From Maritimibacter sp. (GTDB taxonomy: Bacteria; Pseudomonadota; Alphaproteobacteria; Rhodobacterales; Rhodobacteraceae), in contig NZVC01000057.1 in the NCBI GenBank assembly GCA_002701395.1, positions 124,001-188,000 on the forward strand: DNA of 64,000 bases, written 5' to 3'. The notes beneath the pieces were generated by a model. It searched no databases and had not been told where the DNA came from. It saw nothing but the letters and a program-made list of their open reading frames with translations. Within the stretch, counting starts at the first letter, position 1, and the number at the start of each line of letters is the position of its first letter. The position numbers and the translations under genes are program-made. Of the stretch, positions 53,734-61,658 are shown in pieces.

Positions 53734-54062
53734 CGGACGATTCCAATAGCCTCCTCAAGGACATCGCCGCAGAGGAAATCAAGAAGGCCGACGTGCAAAG
53801 CAACGGGCAGGGCGTCAATGCCATGCTGAACGTGTCGCTGTCGGTGCAGGTCGTTCTGGGCGAGGCCCGGATGCCGGTGTCGCAGCTTCTGTCGCTGTCG
53901 CGCGGGTCCGTGGTCGAGCTGGACCGCCGCATCGGACAGCCGCTCGACGTGATGATCAACGACCGGCTGGTCGCGCGCGGCGACCTTGTGAAGGTCGGCG
54001 AAGACGGTCTGGGCATCACCCTGACCGAGATCGTCAAAGACTACGTGATGGGCGCGCACTGA
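53730..54062 (+). CDS. fliN: flagellar motor switch protein FliN
   Basis: A 110-residue C-ring protein consisting mainly of the SpoA domain: LNVSLSVQVVLGEARMPVSQLLSLSRGSVVELDR, then PLDVMINDRLVARGDLVKV and GITLTEIV. The ATG at 53730 is fixed by the ATGA overlap with fliH. Its stop overlaps the fliP start as TGATG. Confidence 0.95.
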   Translation: MTDDSNSLLKDIAAEEIKKADVQSNGQGVNAMLNVSLSVQVVLGEARMPVSQLLSLSRGSVVELDRRIGQPLDVMINDRLVARGDLVKVGEDGLGITLTEIVKDYVMGAH

Positions 54063-54925
54063 TGCCCACGGGCACCCTTCTGCGCGGTCCGGGCCGGTTC
54101 GCCCTTGCCACCCTGCTTGCGGGTCTCATCCTTGTGGCTGGCGCCGCGACGGCATGGGCCCAGCAATCGGGGCTGGGGGAACTGATCGGCGGACTGTCAG
54201 AGGTGCTCGACCCCGAAGGCGAGGGCAGCGGAGAGCTGTCCGGCCGCCTTATACAGATGTTCGGCCTGCTGACCCTGCTGTCTATCGCGCCGGGCCTGCT
54301 GATCGTGATGACCTCGTTCACCCGGTTCGTCGTCGTCCTGTCGATCATGCGCATGGCGCTGGGCCTGAACCAGTCGCCGCCGAACATGGTGATCACCTCG
54401 CTGGCGCTGTTCCTGACGTTCTACGTCATGCAGCCCGTGCTTCAGGACAGCTGGGACAACGGCCTTGCGCCGCTGATCGACGGCGCCATCACCGAGGAAC
54501 AGGCCGTCGAACGCATCGCCGAGCCGTTTCATGCTTTCATGGCGAACAACACCCGCGACAAGGATCTGGCCCTGTTTCAGGGGTTCGCCGCGCAGGCCGA
54601 CGCCGTCGTGCCCGACGAGACCGTCGAGGGCGTGACCGAAGACGGCGTTGACGCGCTTCCCGAGGACCGCACCCAGATCGCGTGGTCGGTGCTGGTGCCC
54701 GCCTTCATGATTTCCGAACTTCAGCGCGCCTTCACCATCGGGTTTCTGATCTTCGTCCCCTTCCTTGCCATCGACCTGATCGTGTCCGCGATCCTGATGG
54801 GGGCCGGCATGATGATGCTGTCGCCGGTCATGATTTCGCTGCCTTTCAAGGTCATTTTCTTCGTCGCGATCGACGGCTGGTACCGTCTCGCGGGGTCCCT
54901 GATCCAATCCTACGCCGGAGGATAG
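54062..54925 (+). CDS. fliP: flagellar export gate protein FliP
   Basis: A 287-residue protein with a cleavable signal-like N-terminus and four further membrane helices. Family signatures are SFTRFVVVLSIMRMALGLNQSPPNMVI and LVPAFMISELQRAFTIGFLIFVPFLAIDLIVSAIL, with the late GMMMLSPVMISLPFKVIFFV. It nucleates the FliPQR gate. It is followed by fliG after four bases. Confidence 0.96.
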   Translation: MPTGTLLRGPGRFALATLLAGLILVAGAATAWAQQSGLGELIGGLSEVLDPEGEGSGELSGRLIQMFGLLTLLSIAPGLLIVMTSFTRFVVVLSIMRMALGLNQSPPNMVITSLALFLTFYVMQPVLQDSWDNGLAPLIDGAITEEQAVERIAEPFHAFMANNTRDKDLALFQGFAAQADAVVPDETVEGVTEDGVDALPEDRTQIAWSVLVPAFMISELQRAFTIGFLIFVPFLAIDLIVSAILMGAGMMMLSPVMISLPFKVIFFVAIDGWYRLAGSLIQSYAGG

Positions 54926-54929
54926 TCTC

Positions 54930-55976
54930 GTGAACGCACTCAATCCCCACGCCACCAGTTTCCCGCTGCAGCTTGCCGCGGAAGAGATCCCGCTGACCGG
55001 GGTCGAAAAGGCGGCCGTCCTGTTCCTGTGCATCGGCGAGGAACGCGGATCGGTGATGATGAAAAAGATGGCGCGGTCCGAGATACAGGCCGTGATCCAG
55101 GCGATGTCTCGGCTGGGCACGATCCCGGCCAGCACGGTCGAGAACGTGATCCGCGAATTCTCGCGGACCGTGTCCGGCGGTGCCGGTGTCGAAGGGTCGG
55201 TGCAGATCGCCGAGCGGATGCTGTCGGGCTTCATGTCCGACGACGCGATTTCCGACATCATGGGCGACCTGCGCGCGCCGACCCACGGCCAGAACGTCTG
55301 GGACGCCTTCGCCGCGGTGAACGAACAGACCATCGCCAACTGGCTGATGGGCGAACACGACCAGACCGTCGCGGCGATCCTGTCGCGGATGAAACCCACC
55401 GTATCGGCACGCGTCCTGCCGTTGTTCGGGGCCGAGCGCATGGCCGAGATCGCGACGCGGATGATCGGCCTTGGCACCCTGTCGCGGCATGTCATCGACA
55501 ACCTCGAACAGGTGATCGTCAGCGATTTCCTCAGCGCGGCGACCCGCAAGTCGACTGTCGATCCGCAGCAGCGGATGGCGGACATGTTCAACAAGATGGA
55601 CGGCAGTGTGTTCGAAAGCCTGTCCAGCGATCTGGAAGACCGCGTACCGCAGGAACTGGACCAGATCCGCAAGAAGATGTTCACCTTCGACGACATGGTG
55701 AAGCTGGAAAGCGCATCGCTCCAGCGGATCATGCGGATGGCAGAGGGCAACACGCTGGCGCTGGCCCTGCGCGGCGCAAAGTCCGAGATCCGCAGTGCCT
55801 TCATGTCGGCCCTGACCCAGCGGATGCGCGAGATGCTGGAAATGGAGATGAAGGAAATGGGCCCGGTCCGCGCGCGCGAAAGCCGCGAGGCGCAGGCGAC
55901 GCTGATCGACATCACCAACGACCTTGTCCGGCAGGACATCATCCGTCTGCCCAGCACCGAAGACGAGATGGTCTGA
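54930..55976 (+). CDS. fliG: flagellar motor switch protein FliG
   Basis: A 348-residue rotor protein that contacts MotA. It shows the N-terminal FliF-binding domain (LTGVEKAAVLFLCIGEERGSVMM), the middle EHDQTVAAILSRMKPTVSARVL segment and the C-terminal torque domain (KMFTFDDMVKLESASLQRIM, then MSALTQRMREMLEMEM). A GTG start with GGAGGA upstream is used. It ends the fliF string and is followed by a bidirectional terminator. Confidence 0.95.
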   Translation: MNALNPHATSFPLQLAAEEIPLTGVEKAAVLFLCIGEERGSVMMKKMARSEIQAVIQAMSRLGTIPASTVENVIREFSRTVSGGAGVEGSVQIAERMLSGFMSDDAISDIMGDLRAPTHGQNVWDAFAAVNEQTIANWLMGEHDQTVAAILSRMKPTVSARVLPLFGAERMAEIATRMIGLGTLSRHVIDNLEQVIVSDFLSAATRKSTVDPQQRMADMFNKMDGSVFESLSSDLEDRVPQELDQIRKKMFTFDDMVKLESASLQRIMRMAEGNTLALALRGAKSEIRSAFMSALTQRMREMLEMEMKEMGPVRARESREAQATLIDITNDLVRQDIIRLPSTEDEMV

Positions 55977-55994
55977 GGCAGACCGCAGAACGCA

Positions 55995-56032
55995 AAAAAG
56001 CCGCGGCCCGAATAATCGCGCCGCGGCTTTTT
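55995..56032. terminator. bidirectional terminator between fliG and the DUF1217 gene
   Basis: AAAAAGCCGCGGC and GCCGCGGCTTTTT form a perfect 13-bp stem with a 12-base loop. A/T runs flank both sides, so it can serve both convergent units. Confidence 0.9.
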
Positions 56033-56044
56033 AGTATCTGTTAT

Positions 56045-56851
56045 TCAGCGGGTGCCGTAGCCCGAGAACCCTTGGATCGAGTCGATGTCGATCGTCACCA
56101 TGTTGTAGGAATTGCCCTGCGACAGCAGGGTGACGGCAGCGTTCTCGGTGGTTTGGCTTTGCGTCACGGCGGCGAAGGCGGAAAACTGGCGGATCAGCTT
56201 TTCCTGAACCTCGGGGTCTTGCAGATCCTCGATGTCCATCCGCTTTTCCAGCATCTTCTTCAGGGAATCGACGCTGGCGTTGGCAGAGCTTTCGGGCATC
56301 CCGAACGCCGTCATGATGAACTCTTTCATCTCGGTGTCCGCCAACACCTTGTACCAGCTGGTCAGGCCGGACACCTTCTGCTCGAACGCAAGCGCCGTGC
56401 CGACGCTTTCGTTCACGTCGGACTGCGTGTCGATCAGCCGCTGCTCGGTATAGCGTTCCACCATCTCCTCGACCCAGTCGGGGTCGGTGAAATTGGCGCC
56501 GGCGGTGCCGTCGGCGTTGAAGCCCAGTTCTTCGTTGGCCAGCGTGTACTTGTCGTCGGTCAGGCGGTTGATCAGCGACTTGTCATCGTCGGGATCGGCA
56601 GTGAAGATCTCTTTCATCATGGCCTTGGCATAGATCTCTTTCTCCATGCCGAAGGATTTCATGACAAAGCTGAAGACCTCGTAGTCGTTCACAAGGTCCT
56701 CGACGGTTTCCATGCCGCCGATCCGCTCCCGAAACGCGTCGATCTCGCGCTTGGCCATCGGGTCGCGCTGCACGTCGGCTTCGAACATCTCGCGGTTCTC
56801 GCGGACCAGCGTGATGCCGACGAAGGGGGACAGACCGGCGGTCGAGATCAT
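56045..56851 (-). CDS. DUF1217 flagellar-cluster protein
   Basis: A 268-residue, largely helical protein of the DUF1217 family, whose members occur in alphaproteobacterial flagellar clusters. Characteristic parts are VEDLVNDYEVFSFVMKSFGME, MKEIFTADPDDDKSLINRL, FTDPDWVEEMVERYTEQRL and MKEFIMTAFGMPESSA. There is no signal peptide or membrane helix. Its function is unproven; export through the flagellar machinery is a common suggestion. Its start overlaps the flbT stop by four bases. Confidence 0.82.
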   Translation of the reverse strand: MISTAGLSPFVGITLVRENREMFEADVQRDPMAKREIDAFRERIGGMETVEDLVNDYEVFSFVMKSFGMEKEIYAKAMMKEIFTADPDDDKSLINRLTDDKYTLANEELGFNADGTAGANFTDPDWVEEMVERYTEQRLIDTQSDVNESVGTALAFEQKVSGLTSWYKVLADTEMKEFIMTAFGMPESSANASVDSLKKMLEKRMDIEDLQDPEVQEKLIRQFSAFAAVTQSQTTENAAVTLLSQGNSYNMVTIDIDSIQGFSGYGTR

Positions 56852-57276
56852 GCGTGCGATTCCTTCGGGGTATCGGCAAGCCCGGCTGAGATCGCCAGAA
56901 GCTTGTCCTCGTAACGGATAACGGGGCCAAGGACGCGGTACGCGCCGTACAGGTTGTCCTGCTCGACGTGGCTGCGGACGCGGTCCAGAACCTTGCCGTG
57001 GCTTTTCTGCATGACCTGCATCAGCTCGGTGATCCCGTCGTGAATGCGCGGCAGGATCTCGCCTCGCGATTCACGGCTGACCATCGCGACCTGGATCAGC
57101 TGGCACAACCGGCGCACGGGTGTCTGGGCCTTGTCCTCGGCAAGGATCTCTTCGCCGCGCAGTACGTCGGACCGGTTCTCGACCTCGACGAACATCTGGC
57201 CCTTGCCCGCGTTGCGCAGCACGGCGCCGTTGATGACGATGCGGTCTCCGGTTTTGACTTTGAGTATCAGGCCCAT
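56848..57276 (-). CDS. flbT: flagellar biosynthesis repressor FlbT
   Basis: A 142-residue post-transcriptional regulator. In Caulobacter FlbT binds flagellin mRNA and lowers its translation until the hook is complete. The family pattern is clear: MGLILKVKTGDRIVINGAVL, SDVLRGEEILAEDKAQTPVRRLCQLIQ and VMQKSHGKVLDRVRSHVEQ. The start at 57276 shares a base with the flaF stop (TGATG) and begins at the conserved MGLILKV. Confidence 0.94.
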   Translation of the reverse strand: MGLILKVKTGDRIVINGAVLRNAGKGQMFVEVENRSDVLRGEEILAEDKAQTPVRRLCQLIQVAMVSRESRGEILPRIHDGITELMQVMQKSHGKVLDRVRSHVEQDNLYGAYRVLGPVIRYEDKLLAISAGLADTPKESHA

Positions 57277-57671
57277 CACGCGGCCTCGACGGTGTGGCCC
57301 TGAAGGGCCGCGATGATCGGCTTGTTGACGGCGATCAGGGATTCGATGGTGCCGCGGCCATTCATGATCTGGCCGCTTTGGCGTTCGACGAAACCGGCCA
57401 GCGACAGAAGTCCGGCGCGGGTTTCGGCGGGAAGCGCGTTGCCCGGCGTCAGCAGGTCGGCTTTGAAGCCAAGCCACAGGCGGACATTGTCGTGGACGGC
57501 CGACCGCAGCGGACCGGCAAGGATGCCAAGACGGGACGGGCCTTCGGCGGCGGCGTCATACTCGGCTTGGTGCGCGTCAAGGCGCGACGTGATCTGGGTC
57601 AGGACCCGGCGCTCCATCGCGCGCGGTGTCTCGGTGGTCTTGAGGGATTTCTTATAGGCGTCGAGGCTCAT
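57276..57671 (-). CDS. flaF: flagellar biosynthesis regulator FlaF
   Basis: A 131-residue cytoplasmic protein that promotes flagellin synthesis or secretion, opposing FlbT. Markers are MSLDAYKKSLKTTETPRAMERRVL and NVRLWLGFKADLLTPGNALP. It lies 121 bases downstream of the flagellin gene on the same strand, beyond a hairpin, giving the common alphaproteobacterial order fliC-flaF-flbT. Confidence 0.94.
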   Translation of the reverse strand: MSLDAYKKSLKTTETPRAMERRVLTQITSRLDAHQAEYDAAAEGPSRLGILAGPLRSAVHDNVRLWLGFKADLLTPGNALPAETRAGLLSLAGFVERQSGQIMNGRGTIESLIAVNKPIIAALQGHTVEAA

Positions 57672-57715
57672 CTGATGTCACCTTCTGGTGCGGGCCCGGG
57701 GGCTTGAAAAACGAA

Positions 57716-57743
57716 GCCCGACCTCGGTCATCCGAGGCCGGGC
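57716..57743 (-). terminator. flagellin gene terminator
   Basis: GCCCGACCTCGG and CCGAGGCCGGGC form a 12-bp stem with one mismatch or wobble and a 4-base loop, followed on the minus strand by TTCGTTTTTC. It lies between fliC and flaF, so part of the transcripts may end here, giving more flagellin than FlaF/FlbT message. Confidence 0.82.
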
Positions 57744-57792
57744 GATACGCTTCAGCGACTGCTGACAATCATTACGTGAACACTGGCAAGCA

Positions 57793-58734
57793 TTACTGGA
57801 ACAGGCTCATAACGCTGGACGGACCGCGGTTCGCGATCGCGAGCGACTGAGTGGCCAGCTGCTGCTGGGTCTGAAGCGCCTGAAGACGGGCAGCTTCTTC
57901 TTCCATGTCCGCGTCGATCATCGAGGACACGCCGCTGTCGATGTTGTCGACCATCTGGTTCAGGAACTCCTGCTGGCCTTCGATCGACTTTTCCGACTGA
58001 CCCAGTTGGGTCGCGATGTCGGTCACGTTGGTCAGCACACCCTCGACCGATGCCAGGGCACCAGCAAGGAAGGCTTCGCCCGTGGCGACGGTTTCAGCGT
58101 TGGCCGCAAAGCCAGTGGCGATCGCTTTGAAGTCGGTGACCAGCGAGGCCATGTCGTGCGTCTTCACCACGATATCCGTCGTGGCGAAAGTACCGCCGGC
58201 ACGGGTGATGCCCGTAACGACGTTGCGGTCAACACCAACGGTTGCGTCGGCGTTCGTCGAAGCGGTCAGGACACCGGTTGCGCCGGCAACAGTACCGGCA
58301 GTGATGTCCGCGCCGCCGTAAGAACCGGCACCCAGCATGTCGTCGCCGTTGAAGGTCGACTGGCTGAGGGTCGTTTCCATCTGTTTGACCAGTTCATTCA
58401 GGTCGTTTTCGATTTCGCCTTGGCCGCCGGTGGCGCCCTGAGCGAATGCGACCTTATCGATGAACTGCTGAGCCAGGTCTTGGATCGTCTCGGAGCCGAG
58501 GCGGGCCGTGGCGACCGAGTTCTTGGTCAGGGTCAGACCTTCGTTGATCGACGCATAGGACGAGCTATCGCCTTTCATCGTCTCGGAGATCTGGAAGTAG
58601 GCCGCGTTGTCCTTGGCCGAGCCAACTTTCAGGCCGGTCGAAATGCGGTCCTGAGTGGTGGCGAGGTTGTTGTTCACCGACCGCAGGGCCTGAAGGGCGT
58701 TCATCGCGGAGGTGTTGGTGATGATGGAAGTCAT
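57793..58734 (-). CDS. fliC: flagellin
   Basis: A 313-residue filament protein of the short alphaproteobacterial kind. The N-terminal D0/D1 part is MTSIITNTSAMNALQALRSVN through TQDRISTGLKVGSAKDNAAYFQISE, and the C-terminal part is SSMIDADMEEEAARLQALQTQQQLATQSLAIAN ending in LFQ. The central surface domain is short and Thr/Val-rich. It is the only flagellin gene visible. It is preceded by GGAACTAG-type sequence and, 112 bases upstream, by a TGCGAAAAC near-match. Confidence 0.96.
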   Translation of the reverse strand: MTSIITNTSAMNALQALRSVNNNLATTQDRISTGLKVGSAKDNAAYFQISETMKGDSSSYASINEGLTLTKNSVATARLGSETIQDLAQQFIDKVAFAQGATGGQGEIENDLNELVKQMETTLSQSTFNGDDMLGAGSYGGADITAGTVAGATGVLTASTNADATVGVDRNVVTGITRAGGTFATTDIVVKTHDMASLVTDFKAIATGFAANAETVATGEAFLAGALASVEGVLTNVTDIATQLGQSEKSIEGQQEFLNQMVDNIDSGVSSMIDADMEEEAARLQALQTQQQLATQSLAIANRGPSSVMSLFQ

Positions 58735-58845
58735 GGGGGCTAGTTCCTTTTGCTTTCTTGCTGCACGTCCCTCCTTCTGGTGGGACGGTCGGGTCTTCGC
58801 CCGACATCAAGGGAAAGCGGCAGGAAGGTTTCCGGAAGGTTTCCG

Positions 58846-58853
58846 TTTTCGCA
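58846..58853 (-). promoter_or_regulatory. near-match of the TGCGAAAAA element upstream of fliC
   Basis: TGCGAAAA followed by C instead of A on the coding strand, 112 bases before the flagellin start, between the FlgN-like gene and fliC. Confidence 0.45.
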
Positions 58854-58858
58854 AATTT

Positions 58859-59374
58859 CTAAAAATCTTTCTCGAAGCCCTTTTTGACCGGTTTCGGCGC
58901 CACGTCGCCGCGCAGCTGACCGGTCTTGTCGTAGACGCCTTTCAGGCTTTGACGCGTGCGAAGGTGTTCGACTTCGGCCAGAATCGTGCGCGAGGCGTCC
59001 GCCATGCCGCGCAGCAGCCGTTCGTTGGTTTCCAGCTGGTCGGCCAGGTCCCGAATCAGTTTTCGCAACTGGCCCACGGCAGGGACGTCGACGGACAGGA
59101 AGGGTTCGACCGCAGGCTGCCGCCGTTCCAGCGTTTCCAGAAGCCGTGCCTTCTCATCGAAATACGACGCCACCCGATCGACGTCGCGATCTTCCAGCGC
59201 GCCGTTCTCTTTGCGCAGGAAATCCAGCGTCGACGACAGGATCTTTTCGAACTCGGCGATGTTGCCTTCGTCCTCGTCGGTCAGCCCGGCGCCCTCTTCG
59301 CCGTCACGGGCCTTGCGTTCGCCCAGTCGCATACCAAGCCGCGACAGGGCGGACGTCTTCGGAACGCCGATCAT
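58859..59374 (-). CDS. FlgN-like flagellar chaperone candidate
   Basis: A 171-residue helical protein. The central part (EFEKILSSTLDFLRKENGALED, then DEKARLLETLERRQPAVEPF and LRDLADQLETNERLLRGMADASRTIL) has the coiled-coil and spacing typical of FlgN, which escorts FlgK and FlgL to the export gate. Sequence identity in this family is low, so the call leans on the flagellar context. It overlaps the flgJ-like gene by four bases and ends 125 bases before the flagellin start. Confidence 0.65.
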   Translation of the reverse strand: MIGVPKTSALSRLGMRLGERKARDGEEGAGLTDEDEGNIAEFEKILSSTLDFLRKENGALEDRDVDRVASYFDEKARLLETLERRQPAVEPFLSVDVPAVGQLRKLIRDLADQLETNERLLRGMADASRTILAEVEHLRTRQSLKGVYDKTGQLRGDVAPKPVKKGFEKDF

Positions 59375-59652
59375 TCCATGTATTCCTTCAACTGCGCCGC
59401 GACAGAGCGGGCGATACCGACGCCGCCGGCTTCCGCGACTTCGCGCGCGAAGGCTTTGGTCAACTGGCTGCGGAACATCTCTTCGCCGAAGCCGCCGGCG
59501 GGCGCGGGGATCGCGTCTGCCATCATCGTGGAAAAGGCGATCTCAAGGAACGAGGCCTCGAAATCCATCGCGGCCTCTTCGATGCTTATCGGCTGGTTCG
59601 CGGGGTGCGGGCCGGACAGCGGATGCAGAAGGGGCTTGGACTCGATATCCAT
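59371..59652 (-). CDS. flgJ: FlgJ-type rod-binding protein (CheL-like), lacking the muramidase domain
   Basis: A 93-residue protein equal to the N-terminal rod-cap domain of FlgJ: MDFEASFLEIAFSTMMADAI and GGFGEEMFRSQLTKAFAREVAEAGGVGIA. The C-terminal glucosaminidase of enterobacterial FlgJ is absent, as usual in alphaproteobacteria, where the short form is called CheL. A separate wall hydrolase would be needed to let the rod through. It overlaps flgI by one base. Confidence 0.85.
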   Translation of the reverse strand: MDIESKPLLHPLSGPHPANQPISIEEAAMDFEASFLEIAFSTMMADAIPAPAGGFGEEMFRSQLTKAFAREVAEAGGVGIARSVAAQLKEYME

Positions 59653-60752
59653 CAGATGATCTCCAGATCTGCGTGAAGGGCACCCGCGGCCTTGATGGCC
59701 TGCAGGATCGAAATGATTTCCTGTGCTCCGATGCCGATGGCGTTCAGCCCGTCCACCAGCTCGCGCAGGCTGACCTGCCCGCCGACGACAGCGAAGCCAG
59801 AGTCGCGCTCGTAGACTTCGATGTCGGTCTGCGGGACGATCACCGTCTCGCCGATGCTGAACGGTTCCGGCTGGCTGACCTGGGCGCTTTCGCTGATGCT
59901 GACGGTCAGACCGCCCTGGCTGATCGCGACCTCGTCGATCCGCACGTCGGCCCCGATCACGATGGTGCCGGACTTTGCGTCGATCACCACCTTTGCAGGG
60001 GTATCGGGTTCGACTTGCAGGTTCTCGATTGTCGAAAGCGCCTCCATCACGTCGCCCTTCTCGATCACGCGCACCTCGACCGTGCCGGGATCAAGCGGCT
60101 CGGCGCGGGCGATGCCGACATGGGCGTTGATCGCCTCGGCAATGCGCGAGGCAGTGGTGAAGTCGGGATTTCGCAAAGCCAGCCGAATGCTGGTCATCCG
60201 CCGCAGGTCGAAGTCGATCTCTTGTTCGACGGTCGCGCCGTCCTCGATCCGCGCCACGGTGGGCACGCCGCGCGTCAGGTCGGCGGCGGCGCCTTCGAAA
60301 CTGAAGCCGCCCACGGCGACGGGTCCCTGTCCGACGGCATAGATCTGCCCGTCGGCGCCCGACAATGGCGTCACCAGAAGCGTCCCGCCCCGCAGAGAGG
60401 TGGCATCGCCCAGCGACGACACCTCGATATCGATCTCGCTGCCACGCCGCGCGTAGGGCGGTAGTTTCGCCGTGACCATCACCGCGGCGGTGTTCTTGGT
60501 GTTCAGCCCTTCGCCCGTCAGGTTGCCGACGCCCAGCCGCGACAGCATGCCCTCGATGGATTTGCGCGTGAACGGAGAGTTCCTCATGCTGTCGCCGGTG
60601 CCATCAAGGCCGACGACAAGGCCGTAACCGATCAGTTGGTTCGACCGCACGCCTTCGAAGTTCACGATGTCCTTGAGACGAACCTGCGCCTGCGCGGCGG
60701 CCGCCGGCAGGACGACGGCAAGCGTCAGGGCAAGAAGAACGCGTTTAAGCAT
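59652..60752 (-). CDS. flgI: flagellar P-ring protein FlgI
   Basis: A 366-residue periplasmic ring protein with a signal peptide (MLKRVLLALTLAVVLPAAAA). Strong family motifs include RLKDIVNFEGVRSNQLIGYG, LVVGLDGTGDSMRNSPFT, NTAAVMVTAKLPPYARRGSEID and LVDGLNAIGIGAQEIISILQAIKAAGALHADLEII at the end. The start at 60752 is set by the signal peptide; a longer frame upstream lacks any family match. It heads flgI-flgJ-FlgN-like. Confidence 0.97.
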   Translation of the reverse strand: MLKRVLLALTLAVVLPAAAAQAQVRLKDIVNFEGVRSNQLIGYGLVVGLDGTGDSMRNSPFTRKSIEGMLSRLGVGNLTGEGLNTKNTAAVMVTAKLPPYARRGSEIDIEVSSLGDATSLRGGTLLVTPLSGADGQIYAVGQGPVAVGGFSFEGAAADLTRGVPTVARIEDGATVEQEIDFDLRRMTSIRLALRNPDFTTASRIAEAINAHVGIARAEPLDPGTVEVRVIEKGDVMEALSTIENLQVEPDTPAKVVIDAKSGTIVIGADVRIDEVAISQGGLTVSISESAQVSQPEPFSIGETVIVPQTDIEVYERDSGFAVVGGQVSLRELVDGLNAIGIGAQEIISILQAIKAAGALHADLEII

Positions 60753-60917
60753 CGCAAGGCATCCAATCTGAAACCCGCTCGGGCGGGAATTTACGTTATT
60801 CGCATATCCACCAAACGGTGGCCGTGGCCTGTTCCTGCGCCGCTTCGTGAAATTCCTTATCCGAACGGAAGGTTTTTCGTTGAACCGGCTGTCGACCGCA
60901 ATGTACCCTACTTTTAG

Positions 60918-60926
60918 TTTTTCGCA
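60918..60926 (-). promoter_or_regulatory. TGCGAAAAA element between flgI and the FtcR-like gene
   Basis: Exact copy followed by CTAAAAG, reading toward flgI and 166 bases before its start. It is only 19 bases before the start codon of the divergent regulator gene, so it could also govern that gene. Confidence 0.6.
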
Positions 60927-60944
60927 AGTTTCTCGGGAGCACCC

Positions 60945-61649
60945 ATGCGGGTAATTTTGCATGATTACGACCACGCCCGCGCGGAAGGGCTGTTTTCTGC
61001 CCTGCCGCGCCAAGGACTTACGGTCGAAGATCTGCCCAAGGCGGCAATCGAATCAGGGATGGCCGGGCTGGACGAAGGCGCCGCCGTTCTGCTTCCGGTG
61101 CTTCTGGGGCTGATGCCCGAACGCGACGCCGCCGGACAGGTGCGCCGGATGCGCGCCGCCGGAGTGGCGAATCCCCTGTTGGTGCTACAGGACGATCTGG
61201 ACCCCGACGAGGTTGCGCGAATTCTGGATGCCGGTGCGGACGACGTTGTCGGCGCACCCTTCGCGGCGGTCGAGATCGCGGCGCGGCTGCGGTCGGTGAC
61301 GCGCCGCCATCACGGATTGCGATCGCAAGAGGTCCGGTCCGGTGCGCTGACGGTCTACCTTGACGGACGGCACCCCGAATTCGACGGCCAGCCGATCCGG
61401 CTGTCGTCGAGCGAAAACACGATCCTGCGGATTCTTGCGCTGAACTCTGGGAAGGTCGTTCGCCGCGACGCGCTGTTCGATGCGCTGTACGCGTTGGCGG
61501 ACTATCAGCCGTATATGAAGGCGCTGGACGTCCACATCTGCAAGCTTCGCAAGAAGATCGAGGCGCATTCCGGTGACGGCGCCAGCATGATCCGGACCTA
61601 CACCGGCAAAGGCTATGCTCTGGAAGGAGAAGCGCCAGTCGCGGGCTGA
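60945..61649 (+). CDS. FtcR/CtrA-like flagellar transcription regulator with a degenerate receiver
   Basis: A 234-residue OmpR/CtrA-type protein. Residues 1-118 fold like a receiver (ILDAGADDVVGAPF). However, the phospho-acceptor Asp is replaced by Pro at residue 51 (AVLLPVLL) and the conserved Lys before the last Pro by Ala at residue 104. The C-terminal winged-helix domain is close to that of CtrA (FDGQPIRLSSSENTILRILAL, MKALDVHICKLRKKIEAHSG, IRTYTGKGYAL). Brucella FtcR is a comparable flagellar master regulator. It is divergent from flgI at the edge of the flagellar cluster and is the best candidate for binding the TGCGAAAAA elements. Confidence 0.8.
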   Translation: MRVILHDYDHARAEGLFSALPRQGLTVEDLPKAAIESGMAGLDEGAAVLLPVLLGLMPERDAAGQVRRMRAAGVANPLLVLQDDLDPDEVARILDAGADDVVGAPFAAVEIAARLRSVTRRHHGLRSQEVRSGALTVYLDGRHPEFDGQPIRLSSSENTILRILALNSGKVVRRDALFDALYALADYQPYMKALDVHICKLRKKIEAHSGDGASMIRTYTGKGYALEGEAPVAG

Positions 61650-61658
61650 ACGCCCGCG
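61640..61658. terminator. hairpin across the end of the FtcR-like gene
   Basis: CGCGGGC and GCCCGCG form a 7-bp stem around TGAAC, which includes the stop codon. No T-run follows. It lies between convergent genes and may slow transcription. Confidence 0.35.
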
